Origin: Fratercula arctica
Lineage: Eukaryota; Chordata; Aves; Charadriiformes; Alcidae
Reading direction: 5' to 3'
NCBI GenBank assembly: GCA_947846985.1
Contig: CANTUZ010000001.1
Span: 35,240,727-35,304,726 of the forward strand
DNA: 64,000 nucleotides
The translations under genes and the position numbers were made by a program. The notes below the pieces were generated by a model. That model searched no databases. It was given only the letters and a program-made list of their open reading frames with translations, and was not told where the DNA came from. Positions within the stretch are counted from its first letter, which is position 1. Each line of letters opens with the position of its first letter. Positions 46,451 to 59,831 of this stretch are shown piece by piece.

Positions 46451-49400
46451 AGTCTCCCCAGTGTGAGGCTGCTGAGGAGACTGATGGGGAATTTGCAGCT
46501 GATTCAGGTTAGTGCAAGGATCAAAATTCCAAGTACAAACCTTTACAATTTTGCATGAGCATAAAATCATCCTAATAAACTATGTAATGATTATTTTTTT
46601 TTTGTGAAACAAACTCAGAGGCATTGATGAAAGTGTTCTAAACTATTTTTATTTTCATTCTGAGTGAAAAGCACTGCTTCAAAATCTGGTACGTTTTACC
46701 AGGTCTCTAATCTGACTAAAGAAGCCTCAGTTCTAGTCATTTTATATAGCATAATGACACCATTATTTCAGAGCAACAAGGACTATCTCATAGCATTTCA
46801 ACTATAGGGGAGCTGTCTTTTCTAAAACAAAATAATAAAGACTTCTTTTTGCATTAATTATGAGAATGATGTGGGCTCTTCCCATTTTTTTTTCTTTCTC
46901 TGTCTTTCTCTCTTTCTGCCTTTCTGTCATTCTCTTTTTCTTCCCTGAGTGCAGCAACATATGTAATAAATAATAAAAATAACCTGTGGATTGGAAGATG
47001 GCCCTGTGCGTCCATGGTTCCTAACAAAACATTTGTGGTATTGCTTGTTTCTGCTTAGTCTATGAATTCATCCTGATCCCTGATGAGATTCTACATAGCA
47101 TAAAAACATCCACCTTAAATAAGGTTTTTATGGAAAAGCCTTGTATCTCCTATCTAGTTGTTGTTAGGTTTTACCAGTTATGACTGAGCTCCCTAGGGAT
47201 GTAAATGTATGACTTGAGCTAATTTAATGCACTAAAAATGAATATTCCTTACTTATACACCCTCTTCATCTCTGAATAAACCTGCTGTTGCTGGTAGAGG
47301 TGACATGCATTGAAATTACCTCTTTCTCAACATTAAACGAAACGTGCTATATAACATTTAAATGCTTTTGTCACAGCCTCATTCTGTGTTGTTTTTTTTT
47401 CTTACTTTTTTTTTTATTTTCATGCTAGTTAAAATTGCAAAATAATAGGAAACAACAAGAAGAATATTATTCTTAAGCCTGGTAGAGGTGAATCAGCCAA
47501 ATCTGAGGCTGAAATGACAAGCACATCAGTCACTGACACAAACCAGCTGCCGGGCCTCTTTATATGCAAGTCATTCAGTAAGATATCAAAATGTGGAAAA
47601 TATAATACTCCTACCAACATTTCTTGTTGAATTAATGCCCAGGTGAGTTCTTCTGAAATGCTGCAGTTGTATCTTAGCAAAAACAAGAAGCAGTAAAGCA
47701 TCATACTTATTAGGACCCAATTTGCCACAGCAGCAGTCAAGTGCTTCAGCCTCTCCCAGTGGCAATGGGGAGGGAGGACTGGGGATAGGGAAACTTAGAT
47801 TAAATTCATAGAGCAGTGCACATTTAGAATTCAATATTGACAGCTCTAATTACACACACCTTTCCATCACAAGTTCATTAACTAAGAGGAAAACGCTAGA
47901 AACAGCACTATCAACTTCTTGTGGAAATAAATAAGTAAGTGCAGAGCCAAGCGCTCCAGAGTTTCTGACCTTTCCCCTTTCTTTCTGGCAAAGCCCCACA
48001 CGTTATTCCCTACACTTTTGTTTATTTTTCAGATTGGAAGAAAAGAAAAAGCTGGCTGGATATTAATCCTTCATTCAAAATATAACCTTAAAATGTTACA
48101 GTCAGAGTGTAGGTTATGAAATACTCTTAGGGTATTTGCCTTCCAGCAACTTTTTAAAAACAACAAATCTCAGATACTCTTCAGGCTTCCTCTAAAATAG
48201 ACAAAGAGAAATAAGCACCCTGAGGAGGCAAAAATTTTAGAATAGGCTGAACTGTTGCATGAAAATAATTAATTATCTCCATCAGCAAAAGAGAGAGCTT
48301 AGATGACTAAATGCTGGTTGAGGTGAGTCCTGCTCCTTCAGAAGATACCACTAAGAACACAAGAAGTACATTACTTAGCACAAGATCAAAGGAAGACCTA
48401 CCTGTAGAACATTCGCCATACTTAACAGCCTTTGTGCAACTACATGTGTCAGCTAGTCAGACATAGTCCAAATGCAGCATTTTACAGCATTGGAACAGGG
48501 CGCTACAGTCAGTTAATTTTAAATATGATTTCCACCATCATAGAAGCTGATAGAAGTAATCCACCAGCGTATCCCAAGTCAAGTAAGTGAGACACCTCAC
48601 TCAGTCTAGATACAATTCACAAGTTAAAGATAATGAGGGATGCAGTTTTGTTGTATAAGGTACTGTTACATCGTATTCACCATAAATTCTCAGTAAGACC
48701 AACTCATGCATTGTACCAACAAACACAGGTTTTATAAGTGATTACATGTAGATAATTCTAGACCTCACCAGAAGCACAGTCCCCTGCTTTTCCTCTCTGA
48801 GTCTAGTTCTATATATTTAGTCTGGTAAAACTGGTTGGATTTTGAACCCTTACAAAGTATGGATATCTCTTTTCTTTGAGCATCATGTCTCCAGAGAGAT
48901 TAAAGCTGTATTTTGAGTTAGGCTATGAATTAACTACTGCAAAATCTGGTTTGGTTCTATCATCGGTTCGAGGGCGTGTAATTCACATGAGCTCTAAGGT
49001 TGCAGCCAGTCCTCATGTAATAAATTACCTGTGATAAGGAAGTGTGCCAGGCAGTTGGAGGAAAGGTGCATCCTTCTCATGGTCATGTGAGATCATTGGT
49101 GGGGAGCCCAAATAGGACTGTCTTAACTTAGGGCAAGTTAGGGCAAGGTCATCACAATAAGTAAAGAATTTAACAACCATTTATTCAAAATTTCATAAAA
49201 TACTGAGGTATTCTAAAACTGCCATGGGTGAACTCTCCAGTCATTCAAAATTTAAATAATTTGGCCACATGAATAATAGTGGGACACAAGATCCTTATGT
49301 ACATTCATGGAAACCATGATTCATTTTCCGTGTTCATTTTACAATATTACTTCTCAAATGCATGAGTCAGTTTGAAAGATTTGTTTAGTAGCACTAGTAA

Positions 49401-49976
49401 CATGAATAATATCTTAAAAGGAGAAATATGAATCAATCCTTATTGAGATGCAAATCAGTATTTTATCTACAGATCTGGCATGAAATGTATATGACATTTT
49501 TCACTTTATACAAACAGTAGACTGGCGAACTTCTCAAGCTAGCAGAAGTTTCTACCTTCAAAAATGTCCCAGACTTTGCTATATCTTAAGAAAAAATAAT
49601 CCTTTTCTAGGTATTATGAATATTTTAATATGTATATGATTCAGCTCCTCACAGCTAGTTGCAGGATTCAGCTGTTACCATGCAGACTGCTGTAAAGATT
49701 ACTACAGTCTTTCCTGATTCTAAATATTATTAATTACAAAGCCCTTTTTCTCAATAGAAGCATTAGTGTTTTGACATGCCAAAGGCTATTCTGTTAGGAT
49801 AGCCTGATACTTGGAGAAAGGATGCTGTTTTTTATCAGAAAGATTGAGCATTACCCATCTAGCAGGGTTCCATATTTTGTTTATCTGCCAGTCTTTCTAA
49901 CAGGCACAAAGTACTTGACAAGGAGCATTCAAACAATTTTCATCAATTACTTTTCAAGTTAGGTAGTTTGGGGTGG

Positions 49977-50025
49977 TTTTTTTTTTTGTTTTGGTTTTGG
50001 TTTTTTTTGGGGGGGGGGGGGGCGG
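49977..50025. repeat. T-rich / G14 homopolymer tract
   Basis: A T-rich segment with TTTTGG units leads into 14 consecutive G at 50009-50022, then CGG. The G run could form quadruplex structures on +. Confidence 0.9.
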
Positions 50026-50598
50026 ATAATGGTATCCATGAATGACTGTCTGGCAGATAAGAAGCTCTCACATGTTCTGGCCATTTACAAATGCTGCACT
50101 TTTTTTAAGAACAGGTAGTTAACAGAATTACATCCTCAGTCTTCTATGCAAGTGCATGTATGGCTAGTCTACAGTGTTGCTTGTTTCCAGAAAAAAAAAA
50201 AAAAAAGCAAAACAAACCACCTTCTTTAATCGGTAAATTTCCCATAGAACTAAAGTAGCAGTTGGTATTTTTCAGATGAAAGCACTAGACATCATTTTCT
50301 TCATCGAAGTAAGTACAGCAGGTCTAAAAAGACATCTGATTTCTTTAGCTCATATGTAATAATAAAAGTCCCTAAATGTTATACAGACAGCCTAACTATT
50401 TTCCTCATTTCATGTCCATCCGGGACTATGAGGAATATGAGTACTTGTCAGTTCTGGTTTAAGTGAACATGTTGGCTGCATGGTGTGGAGATGTTCTCTG
50501 GCAGGATGTCTCTGTCTCTAAAGTAAATAATATGATCATAGTTTAGAATTTCTTTTAAGGAAGTATTGTTTGAAATGTCTGCTTTTGAGTGAATATTT

Positions 50599-50617
50599 AA
50601 AAAAAAAAAAAAAAAAA
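50599..50617. repeat. A19 homopolymer
   Basis: Uninterrupted A run on +. Confidence 0.85.
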
Positions 50618-53600
50618 GTCTATTTACTAGAATAGAAAATACAAGCCAGAAGTGCAAGTATGTGCAATGCATTCAAAGAAAGTTCTTTTCTAATATTTAC
50701 AGTTTTGTTTATTCGTATGTAATTTGACTTTTAAAGAAGTTAGATGAAGTGTGAGCACGTCCCAGATTCAAAGCTGCAGCAGCTTTATATTTATCCCCAG
50801 GTTAGATTTTGTTTCAGCAAATCTTCATATGGTTTGTATGTGCTCTTATAATTACATCAGTAGTGCCTCTAAAAGCCATTTCCCCTTTTAAATATGCAAA
50901 ATTTATCAGTGATTACTAAACATCTGTTACCAGGTCTGTTGCAGAATATTCTCTTCATCAAGCTAGGAGGATTGCATTTAATCTGTTCCGATAGCTCAAA
51001 AGATTAGAGGTATAAGAACTTTAAGAAAAGATTTTTAGTTTTCTTGTTTACAAGTTTTTTCATCATGTAAAATAGTTTCTCAGTAGATCAAATCTTCAAA
51101 TGTTTAAATTGCTGTGTTATTATGCTGACAAATGCTAGCTGACGATTCTTCTAATCTTTCTGTAACAGTGGAGTGCTGCTTTTACTCTCTGTACAAGAAA
51201 TCAGTTGAGGTGAGAAAGGAAAAAAGTGCTATTGATCCTGTATTAGCAATACCCGATGGAGTGTGTTTTCCATGTCACGGGATGCCCCTACCACCATGAC
51301 AGCACTACTCAGACAGTCAGCGTTTTGTTAGAACTGTGTGGGTGGGATAAATGCACAGACAGGTCTAAAAAATATATTTTCAGAAGCTCTCTGTGAAGGA
51401 GTAGGAGACCTCAAGAAGAATGCAAGACTGGATAAATCAATTCATATTGGTTGCTCTAGTGATACAGCCCAGCAGTAAACACTATTCAAACAAATGACTG
51501 AAAAAAGGTTTATAGTTGTTTAACTGTGAACCCGTTCCCTACAATCACAGCATTTCAAGTTTTGAAGTGAACCATATGTTGATAAATGCTCAGATACTTA
51601 GTTTCTTTGCAGCGTAACAGACACACCAGCTGTATCTGGTTTCATTTTGCTCCAGTGAGGAACTTATGTGTCCCAATTTGGCTAAGCATTTAAGCATGGT
51701 CTCACATCTTCTTTAACCGTTTTGTTGAATTTAAGCAATGAATTTAAAACTGAAATTTTCATCTGCCGTATGTGCTCCCTGGAGGCCCTTATGAATTTAG
51801 AGGATTATTGTTGGGCTGCAGATTTCACAGAAGGAATGGACTGTAACACCCCCACCTCAATCTTTCTGAAGGACCTGTTGTTACAAACCCTTATAGCCGT
51901 GGGATGTCCCACTGCTAGATGCCAGATTTATCTAGCATGCCTAGCACGTGTTTGATCCCTGCATGGAAGCCAATACCACTCTCTTCGGATGAAGGTAATT
52001 ACTCATGAAAGTTCCTGTTAAATATGAGAGCTTTGAGTTTGATCTACTAAATGCGCAATCTTTTTTTTTTTTTTTTTAATTATTTCAAATACCATGAGTT
52101 TACTTCCTTCAATTTCATATGTAATTCCCTTACAGTTTAAGAGTATGTGTGCATTGGTCTGCAAATATAACTCTGTTTCCTTATCCTTCCATACTTTCCT
52201 TATCCTTAATTTTAAAGTTAAATTTCTTTCAGTCACTCCAATAGCACCCCACTTTTTCCTTGAGGCTAAATACATATGTGTATTTTGATGGAATATACTT
52301 ACCTTCACTGATCTCTTTAAGTAGAATTTTTTTTTTTTTTTTTCTAGGTGTGGCAATGATGAACAGAGGTTGATTCACTTTGACTTCATACATAATGTCT
52401 TTCCAATTCACGCCAGACAGCTAACTTGATCTTTGTGCTGAGAGATATTGACTGAATAGTGTCTTAACATTTTGCTGGCTACAGGCCTTTTGAGATCATC
52501 CAATTCTTCTTTCCAAGGGAACTAGCTGATTCACACGTACTTGAAAATCCAGAAAATAATGTGGAGGACAAATGGACTAGGACTCTGGATTAAAAAAAAG
52601 GAGGACTGTGTACTTATCAGTGAAGTTGTACCTTTGAGCACTTCATAAGTCCAGTTCCAATATTTATGTGTTATTTCATATCCAAGTAGCTTAGGGTGTC
52701 AGCTGAGTGTGTTTAGGTTGCATGTCTCCCTGTCTACCCTCTTTGGAGTGTCAAAACACCTAGATATTCTCAGAGATGGTCCACTACAAAAGGCTTTATA
52801 TTAAGGACAGCTGGAGTGTAACAAAGTATGTGTATTAATTTCCAAGCTAAGGAATGGACACAGAAATCATCTAGCATTTGGAGAAACCAAATCAAACCTC
52901 AATTACATTTGATAGGTAATTATTTGAGCGAAACAGAGTAAGTTTAGCATAAAAAAGATTGAGAGCCACTTATCTCAGAGTATCCAATAAATTGGGATCT
53001 GATGAGACTAAAAATTTAGTCTTTGATCCACATAAGGTATTTTATAGATACATTTTTCTAAGTCTTCTAGATTGAAATTTTCAGATCATTTGTCTAGTCA
53101 GTAAAGTGGGATGTACTAGAGAAGGAAGGGGTATCAGTATTTGTCTTGTTTTTCAGGAGAAAGTAGTTTTTTGTCTTATCATCTGCCTAATTTAAGTGTA
53201 GGTTTTACATCTGAGAAGGTTGAGGAGAGATAAGCAGTTCTCTCCAGCCTCAAGTTAAGAGACCATGTATCTTCAAAGACCAGAACTTAAGACCTGGACC
53301 CTGAACATTCTGGCGTGTATAACTTGATGCCTACCTGTTCATCATTAAAACTTTTACGCGTTTCATATTCAGATTCCAAATTTGGTACCTGAAAGTCAGT
53401 TATTACACCACCTGTTTCTTTTGGCATTTAGCCGAGCAAGCATGTTTACAAAGACTGTTATAATAGCAATAACCAAATTCAGATCTTCTGTTTGAGAGAG
53501 CTAGCAAATGCATCTATGCTAGCTACAGTTTCAAGAGTTTATTTCTGTTCTGCTGTCTTTGTTGTAAGTATTCTTCAAACAAAATAATAGGTTGTTAACC

Positions 53601-56531
53601 TTCTTATGTTTGTGCATACACAAAGCACATGAACAGTAACAAAAACTCTGTGGTCTGTTCAGATTATAAAAGTGAAGATTATTTATCTGGTTTGTAAGAA
53701 AAGCAGTTACACCTGCACGTTTTTGACAGGGGTCTTATGCCTGCTAATTAAATTTCTTTTTGGAAACATCAAATTAAGGTAACAGTCACAGACAAGAATT
53801 ACACCCTTGTTCAATTTTAATTGAAGTTTAGAAATAGATTTGGCGGTATCATTCACCTTTACTAAAATTTCCACTTTATAGATCTATGCAGCTAAAAAAA
53901 TAAAGAACATTTCCTTTGTGTCCACATGTAAATGTAACAATTTATAACACATATGCGTATGCACAGGCAAACACAGGTTTATCTGACTTTCTCCTTCATT
54001 CTGAAACTGTCATAACCTCTTTTAGCACACCACAAGCCCTTTTCCTCTGGTATATGTTCTTTTCTTGAGGTCATGACAGGTCATACATTGCCCTTGAAAG
54101 ATATGGCTATCAAAGCCCCAGTCATCTAAGAGAGATATGGTGTAACTGTGGAAAAAATTGAAGTGTGTCACTGTCATAATCCATTGATGAAGGTCACCAG
54201 CACCATGATTTGCCTTGTATCAAGATCAGAGTCCTTGACTACTCCATTAACAGTTGCATGGTTTGGCTTTCATTGTCCCTTGCAGTGCACATAATAACAA
54301 TAATTAACTACACCGTCAGAAAGCCCCTTTGCATGTTTTTCTTTAAATGTTCAGGTTGAGTAGTACCAATATTTTTTCTGTTGATATTTAACAATAAAGA
54401 TACTTTGTCCGAAATACGCAGTATAAGATTCTTCATCTTCTCACTAAAGGTCATTTTGACCAATCACATTGCAAAAAAGGGAAAAAAAGAATGAAATAAC
54501 ACTTATTGTAAATTCCAATTGCAGTTCATCATAAAGTAGGTTGCATGTGTGAATGCCATTTTGCTTATTATCTTTACTTATGAGAACCGTTTTATATGTC
54601 GAATTGTGCTATTTCTCTATAATATATCCAGGTGCAAATGGAAATAAAAGTAGCTAATTAGGTGTAAGTGTGGTTTTCCTTGAGGCAATTAAGTATCAGT
54701 AAGGTGATTTCTTTTTCCTTCTTTCTTTCTTTTAATAATTACAGATTTCAGGTTGCATTATTCCTGAGCTTTATCCCACTCAAAAGCATTTCAGCATGAA
54801 TTCTTGCAAAAACTGAAATGTCAGTAGAAGATAGACATCCAACAAGTTTTGTCTTTGTTGAAAATAAGTTCTTTTCAACATCCATGCAATCTGTCCAGAT
54901 TGGTTAGACTTTGGATGAGAAAACTAGAAGAAAAACCAGATTGTATAATAAATTTTAGATACAATTTCTTGGGTGTTTTAGAATAGAAAAAAACTTTTGG
55001 TAGCAATAAATTATTCTAAATCAGATCTAAAAATAAGATCTTATAAACTTTATTGTCTGAAGAGTTAATGGCAATTTTCCAAATATTTTAAAAGCTATTC
55101 TTGCTACCTTTCATATTTCAATGAAAGTACATTCTACCTACTAGACCGTGTCTGCTTTACTCTTTGGAAGTTTTTTTATTCTCTGCTTGGGAATTATGTT
55201 TCTCTTCAGGAAGGGAAAGATATAACACTCTGTAAAAGGAACAGCATTGCTGTTGGTGCATTGCTGTTGAACAGCTGCCATAGTCCATAGCAGAGGTGTT
55301 TGCATTTCAAAGCTGAGTGGATTGAACAAGATAACAAATACAGTCACTGAAATTTGTGCACTTTTATGCCTGTGTGTGGTTAGTGAAAACTGGTGAGGGA
55401 TTATTGCAGTTCCTAGGGAACTGTGTTTTTTGAGAGGAGAACATATTTGAAAACTGAAGAAAGTCAGCAGTGTAGAATGGTATGAAAAATGGAGAAAAGG
55501 AAGGTGGAGATTAATTTTACGTAGAACACTGTTGTGTAGCCCACTGCTGGTGAAGATGAAGAGTTTGACCAGCCCAGGTGCTCGACTGAAAATTAAAAAT
55601 TCTTCTGATCTTTTTTGTTACACGGAAGCTTGTGTTCCTTGTAGATATGTTAATAGCACAAAAAAGGGAAAAGTGTGTAACTTCAGTATGCCTTAGGAGA
55701 ACAACTTTCAGAGATGAAGTGTTCTAGGTAGTAAATATGTCAGTCACTTTGAAACTTCAAATGGATCTTGCTCACATTTTGCTGTTCTTCCCTTCTGCTT
55801 ACTGAGCTCTCTAAATCACTGTGTGTTGTGTTTGAGTGGGGAATATGTCCACATACTCCATGGTGAGCATAGCCCCTCTCTCTGACTGTTTCTATAGCAT
55901 ACAGGATCTGGGATTCAATATGTAGTCTTTTACAGTATAATACTCTCATATGGCAGTGTTGCCAAGTTAGTGTCATTTTATTGTACTGTATTCCAACAGA
56001 AACATTCAGAAATTTTGACTTCAACCTGAGGAAATCACAACTTTTAGGAAGGCTTTTTGAATGATTGGAATTGATAATTCATGTCTTTAAGGTCTCCCTC
56101 AACTTTGAAGGCTGTGAATTTGCTTACTGACAAATTAAAATTTAGCAATTGCTATAACCACTTGATTCCAGGAGCTAAGGTTATAAGAAAAAAAAAAAAA
56201 AATCAAAACATACACCCACATGCCCCCACACCATTCCCTAAAAAACCTGTGAAAAAAAGTAAAGTTGCATCACTTTAGGATATGAATGCCAGTCACGGAG
56301 TTTCAGGTTTTTTCTGTTTTTCTCTGTAGTGCTCCTCAAAACATTACAGTATAAAACCATCCTCGCAGCCATAAGGGAACTTGAGGATTGTCTGTTTCTT
56401 ATATCATTATGCCTAAAATGAAGAATGAGAAAGAAAACCTATTTTGGACAAAAGTAGGCTTGATGCCTTGTATAATTGTTAGGTCTTTTCATATATTAAT
56501 ATTAATGCATTACTGAAACATTAAACACTAG

Positions 56532-57455
56532 AATAATAGAATCATAGAATACCAGGTTTGAAGGGACCTCAAGGATCATCTGGTCCAATATTTCTTGGCA
56601 AAAGCACGGTCTAGACAAGATGGCCTAGCACCCTGTCCAGCCGAATCTTAAAAGTGTCCGATGTTGGCGAATCCACCACTTCCCTGGGGAGATTATTCCA
56701 ATGGCTGATTGTTCTCATTGTGGAAAATGTTCTTCTTGTGTCCAATTAGAATCTAACCAGGAGTAACTTTTACCCATTACCCCTCATTTTTTTTACATAA
56801 AAAGGGAGTCTCCATCTTCTTTGTAGCCACCCTTTAAATACTGGAACGTGGTGATAAGGTCTTCCTGTCTCAAGGCTAAGCAAACCCAATTCTCTCAGCC
56901 TTTCCTCATATGGCAGGCTTCCCAGTCCTTTGATCATGTTTGCAGCCCTTCTCTGGACCCTCTCCAGCCTGTCCACATCTACTTTGTATAACAGGGACCA
57001 AAACTGAAGACAGTATTCCAGGTGTGGCCTGACAAGCACTGAGTGGAGTGGGATAATGACTTCTTTGTCTCTGCTGGTGATGCCCTTGTTGATGCGACCC
57101 AGCATCCCGTCAGTTTTCTGTGCTGCAGCAGCACACTGTTCACTCATACTGAGCTTGTTGTCCTCCAGGACCCGCAGGTCCCTTTCCACAGAGCTGCTCC
57201 CCAGCTGGGTAGATCCCATCCTGTGCTGCACTCCTGGATTATGTTTTTGCAGGTGCAAGACGTTACACTTGCCCTTGTTGAACTTCATAAGGTTCTTGGT
57301 AGCCCACTCTTCCAGCCTATCCAGGTCCTCCTGCAGGGTGGCTCTCCCTTCCAAAGTGTCCACCTCCCCACTGAGTTTGGTATCATTGGAAAAATTCATC
57401 AGGGTACACTTGATCTCATAATCCATACCACTTATGAAGATATTAAACATAATAA
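56532..57455 (-). mobile_element. CR1 LINE of a different subfamily, 5'-truncated, ~0.9 kb
   Basis: On + it begins with octamer units (aatagaatcatagaat) and a 3' block (ACCAGGTTTGAAGGGACCTC, AGGATCATCTGGTCC) that differs from the other copies. Its coding words also differ (HRMGSTQLGSSSVERDLRVLEDNKLSMS), so it belongs to a distinct CR1 subfamily. It is truncated within the RT near 57455. A T-run insertion and frameshifts suggest an older insertion. Confidence 0.92.
56770..57440 (-). pseudogene. CR1 ORF2 3' remnant (divergent subfamily)
   Basis: The minus-strand frame covers the RT end and C-terminal domain: [63 protein letters not shown] and [14 protein letters not shown]. The catalytic box at 57382-57393 reads FSND instead of FADD. 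A shift near 56860-56880 scrambles the region after LSLE (GRPYHHVPVFKG replaces the usual loop). The open frame extends upstream to 57564, but that part is flanking DNA and not CR1. Confidence 0.9.
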
Positions 57456-59504
57456 CAAACATAAATAATTTTCCTGTACAGGATGAGAAGAACTGAAAAC
57501 TATTTGGAATGAAAACAGAGAACAAAATAATTATGCATCTTTTTCTTTCACTAGAGTGGTGCATCCCTATGAATCACTCCTCTGTGCCATGGTTTCAACA
57601 TAAAGAAAAAGTATGCACAGGGATTAGGCTGGCACTGTAATGTACAGTGACCATGTTAATATTACTGATTAAATGAGGATTTGAAACCACACCATGTGGC
57701 TGAGGATTGTTTGGTATCCACGCTACTTAAACCTACCCCCTTTTGTTAGCAGAAGTGTCTTGGAGAGACATTCAAAACAATGAGGAATACATCTATTCAG
57801 CGGTGTGGATGAGTAAGGCTCTGTGGCTCAGGTTCACCCCTTGGATTGTTTTTATTTAACAATGCAAGTGTACCCCTCTGCCTGGTCTGGATGCTCAGTG
57901 AACCCAAGATGGGTCACAGCAGGCAACAGCAAACCTAGCCAAAGCTGGAGATGTGGCCGTATAGAAAAAGGAACAGCAGTCTGTTTCAAAGCTGCGAGTG
58001 TAAACAACAGAAATGTAATTGGTTTGGACTTCAGCATGTGCACAGAGAACACACAGTTTCTATATTTTGTATTGCATCCACATCTGAAAGTCCTGGCTTA
58101 GAGTTAGCCTGAATGAGGAGCCACTGGCCTGCACCTCTGAGCGCTGTAGACAGGGGCAGTGTGATGGGCATGTGGGGAGAAAAGGAGAAGTAAAATGACA
58201 GCTTGGGCTCTTAAAGTATTCTTATTCTCACTTATCTTTAGGCACGCCTGGGACCTGAGCTGTCAAGAAACTGAAATCATGGTCTCTGAAGAAATCAGGA
58301 TGAAGTTGAACCCCCTCTGCACCCGCTTAAAATATACTTAAGTTTCAATAGCTCCACAAAATTCAACTGAAAACATTCTCCTCCTGCGGGTAGGTACATG
58401 GCTTGTTGAATTCATTTTTTGAATAGTTTCAATGAGCCTGAATATAAGGTTTACAAGCCTGATCTATGAAATCTTTCTGTCTGACCTGGTTCTATGTACT
58501 CAGGGGTGTGATAGGTGGATGTTTTGGGAATATGCAGCTTTGCTGAGCTTGCAGGCAGATCCCTGTTGGAATTTTTCCAGAGTTCCTCAGAGTTTTGCCT
58601 AGCTCTTGTCCCATTTGCCTCTGTGCTTGTTACACTGCTTAGAAAATAAAAATGGAAAGGCAAGTTCTATGGACAAGGGAGCCAAGCATCCATTCCTGGG
58701 CAAGTAATGATGTATGATGTAAAGATGGCACCAGTGTATTCCCTGCCATTGCTCCCTTGCCCTGAGCAAAATGAGAGCATCTTGTGAATGTAGGGAAAAG
58801 CTGCTTCAAATTATGTGTTAAATTATGCTCTAAATTACACACATTTATTAGATGTTGCTGGAGGCCTGTTCTCCCTCTTCTTCCGAGATATGATCTGAGC
58901 ACAGGTCAGTCAGACCTAAAATCTGTTCCTGTAAACTGAGCTTATCTCAGTATAATTCCCTGAGTATTGAGTCAGCTAAATAGTTGTGGGTTTTTTTAAT
59001 AATGTCAGTGCTTTTATGGGCTTTTTGTTTTGTTTTAGTTTGGGGGTTTGTGTTTGGGGTTTTTTTTTGTTTGTTTGTTTTTGCCTTTTTTGTTTGTTTG
59101 TTTTGTTTTGTTGTGTTTGGGTTTTTTGTGGGTTTTTTTTTTTGTTTGTTTGGTTGGTTGTTTTTTTTTTTTAGTAAAGAGAGCTAGTAGCATTTAATTC
59201 TTTTGTGGTTGGAGATCATGGGAATTTTCCTTAGCAACAGAGCAGCACTATAAAATCTGAACTCAGTATAAATCAACATAGTTAATTTTATGAGACACTT
59301 AGAGGAAGTAGTTGCATTGCACGTAATCTCTATGCGTATGTGTCAGCTGTGATTTTCAGTGTTTCTGCGTAAAACATTTTTTGGCTTAAATTTAGTCATT
59401 ACTTCGTGTAATAAAGTATTTTGAATTTATAGATGAGGTAAAGTCTGAATTTTTAGAACATAGGTTATACAATGGTAGTAACTTAAGAGTCTCTCCCTTA
59501 GCAA
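57456..59504. other. Non-coding stretch, no gene identified
   Basis: Unique DNA with no recognised family. A strongly strand-asymmetric T/G tract at 58989-59172 is listed separately. If the candidate minus-strand terminal exon at 59505-59633 is real, the part just below 59504 would be its 3' UTR. Confidence 0.5.
58989..59172. repeat. T/G-only low-complexity tract
   Basis: For about 180 bp the + strand is almost entirely T and G, built from TTTG, GTTTG and T runs. The two 60-odd-codon Phe/Val/Gly/Cys-rich open frames across it are products of composition. Confidence 0.9.
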
Positions 59505-59633
59505 TCATTGGGATTTCTCCAGGCTAGGATGTCTATTATCAACTTGAATCATCACAGCAGTGGGTTGTTGCAGCCGTTCAGCAAGTAGCTCTAGATTCTC
59601 TAATGAAGCTGATGTTATCTTTGTGCTTGATAC
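59505..59633 (-). other. Candidate terminal coding exon (unrecognised protein)
   Basis: Read on minus, a good 3' splice site (CCTTGTTTTGCAG, AG at 59635-59634) is followed by a 42-codon open frame ending in TGA at 59507-59505. The other two frames stop early. The peptide contains SLENLELLAERLQQP and MIQVDNRHPSLEKSQ: a plausible amphipathic helix and a polar C-terminus, more protein-like than the compositional frames elsewhere. I do not recognise the protein and find no partner exon upstream on the minus strand within 4 kb. An open run of this length downstream of an AG can also arise by chance. Confidence 0.35.
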
Positions 59634-59796
59634 CTGCAAAACAAGGATTATTTGTTTGTAAGCAGTTCGAACATTAAAAGGCACAGAAACATCTCACATG
59701 TCAGTATCACAACGAAGAGTTTTTTCTTACACTACAATTCTGAAAGCCAACGGACTATCCTTAGCTATCTAAAAAGATCACTACACATGATTTGAA

Positions 59797-59799
<3 letters not shown>

Positions 59800-59827
<28 letters not shown>
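59800..59827. repeat. T28 homopolymer
   Basis: Uninterrupted T run on +. Confidence 0.88.

Positions 59828-59831
<4 letters not shown>

Larger units (their letters stand above)
44446..56531. other. 12 kb AT-rich non-coding stretch, no gene identified
   Basis: Long gene-free stretch. Features seen are a less AT-rich segment at 45600-46450 (listed separately), an imperfect 20-22 bp tandem duplication at 46087-46128, a T/G homopolymer tract at 49977-50025, A runs at 50191-50206 and 50599-50617 and T runs at 52061-52077 and 52327-52343. A 77-codon open frame at 51722-51955 is followed by a possible donor near 52001, but has no recognisable similarity. Confidence 0.55.

Noticed and set aside
51722..51955. 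77-codon open frame with a possible donor just downstream
   Set aside because: The frame stops before the donor, no acceptor of quality was found and the product is unrecognised.
52480..52520. GAGATCATCCAATTC-like word resembling a CR1 3' UTR
   Set aside because: Too short, no octamer tail and no adjoining CR1 sequence; likely coincidence or unrecoverable decay.
58984..59187. Phe/Val/Gly/Cys-rich membrane-like open frames
   Set aside because: Compositional product of the T/G-only tract.
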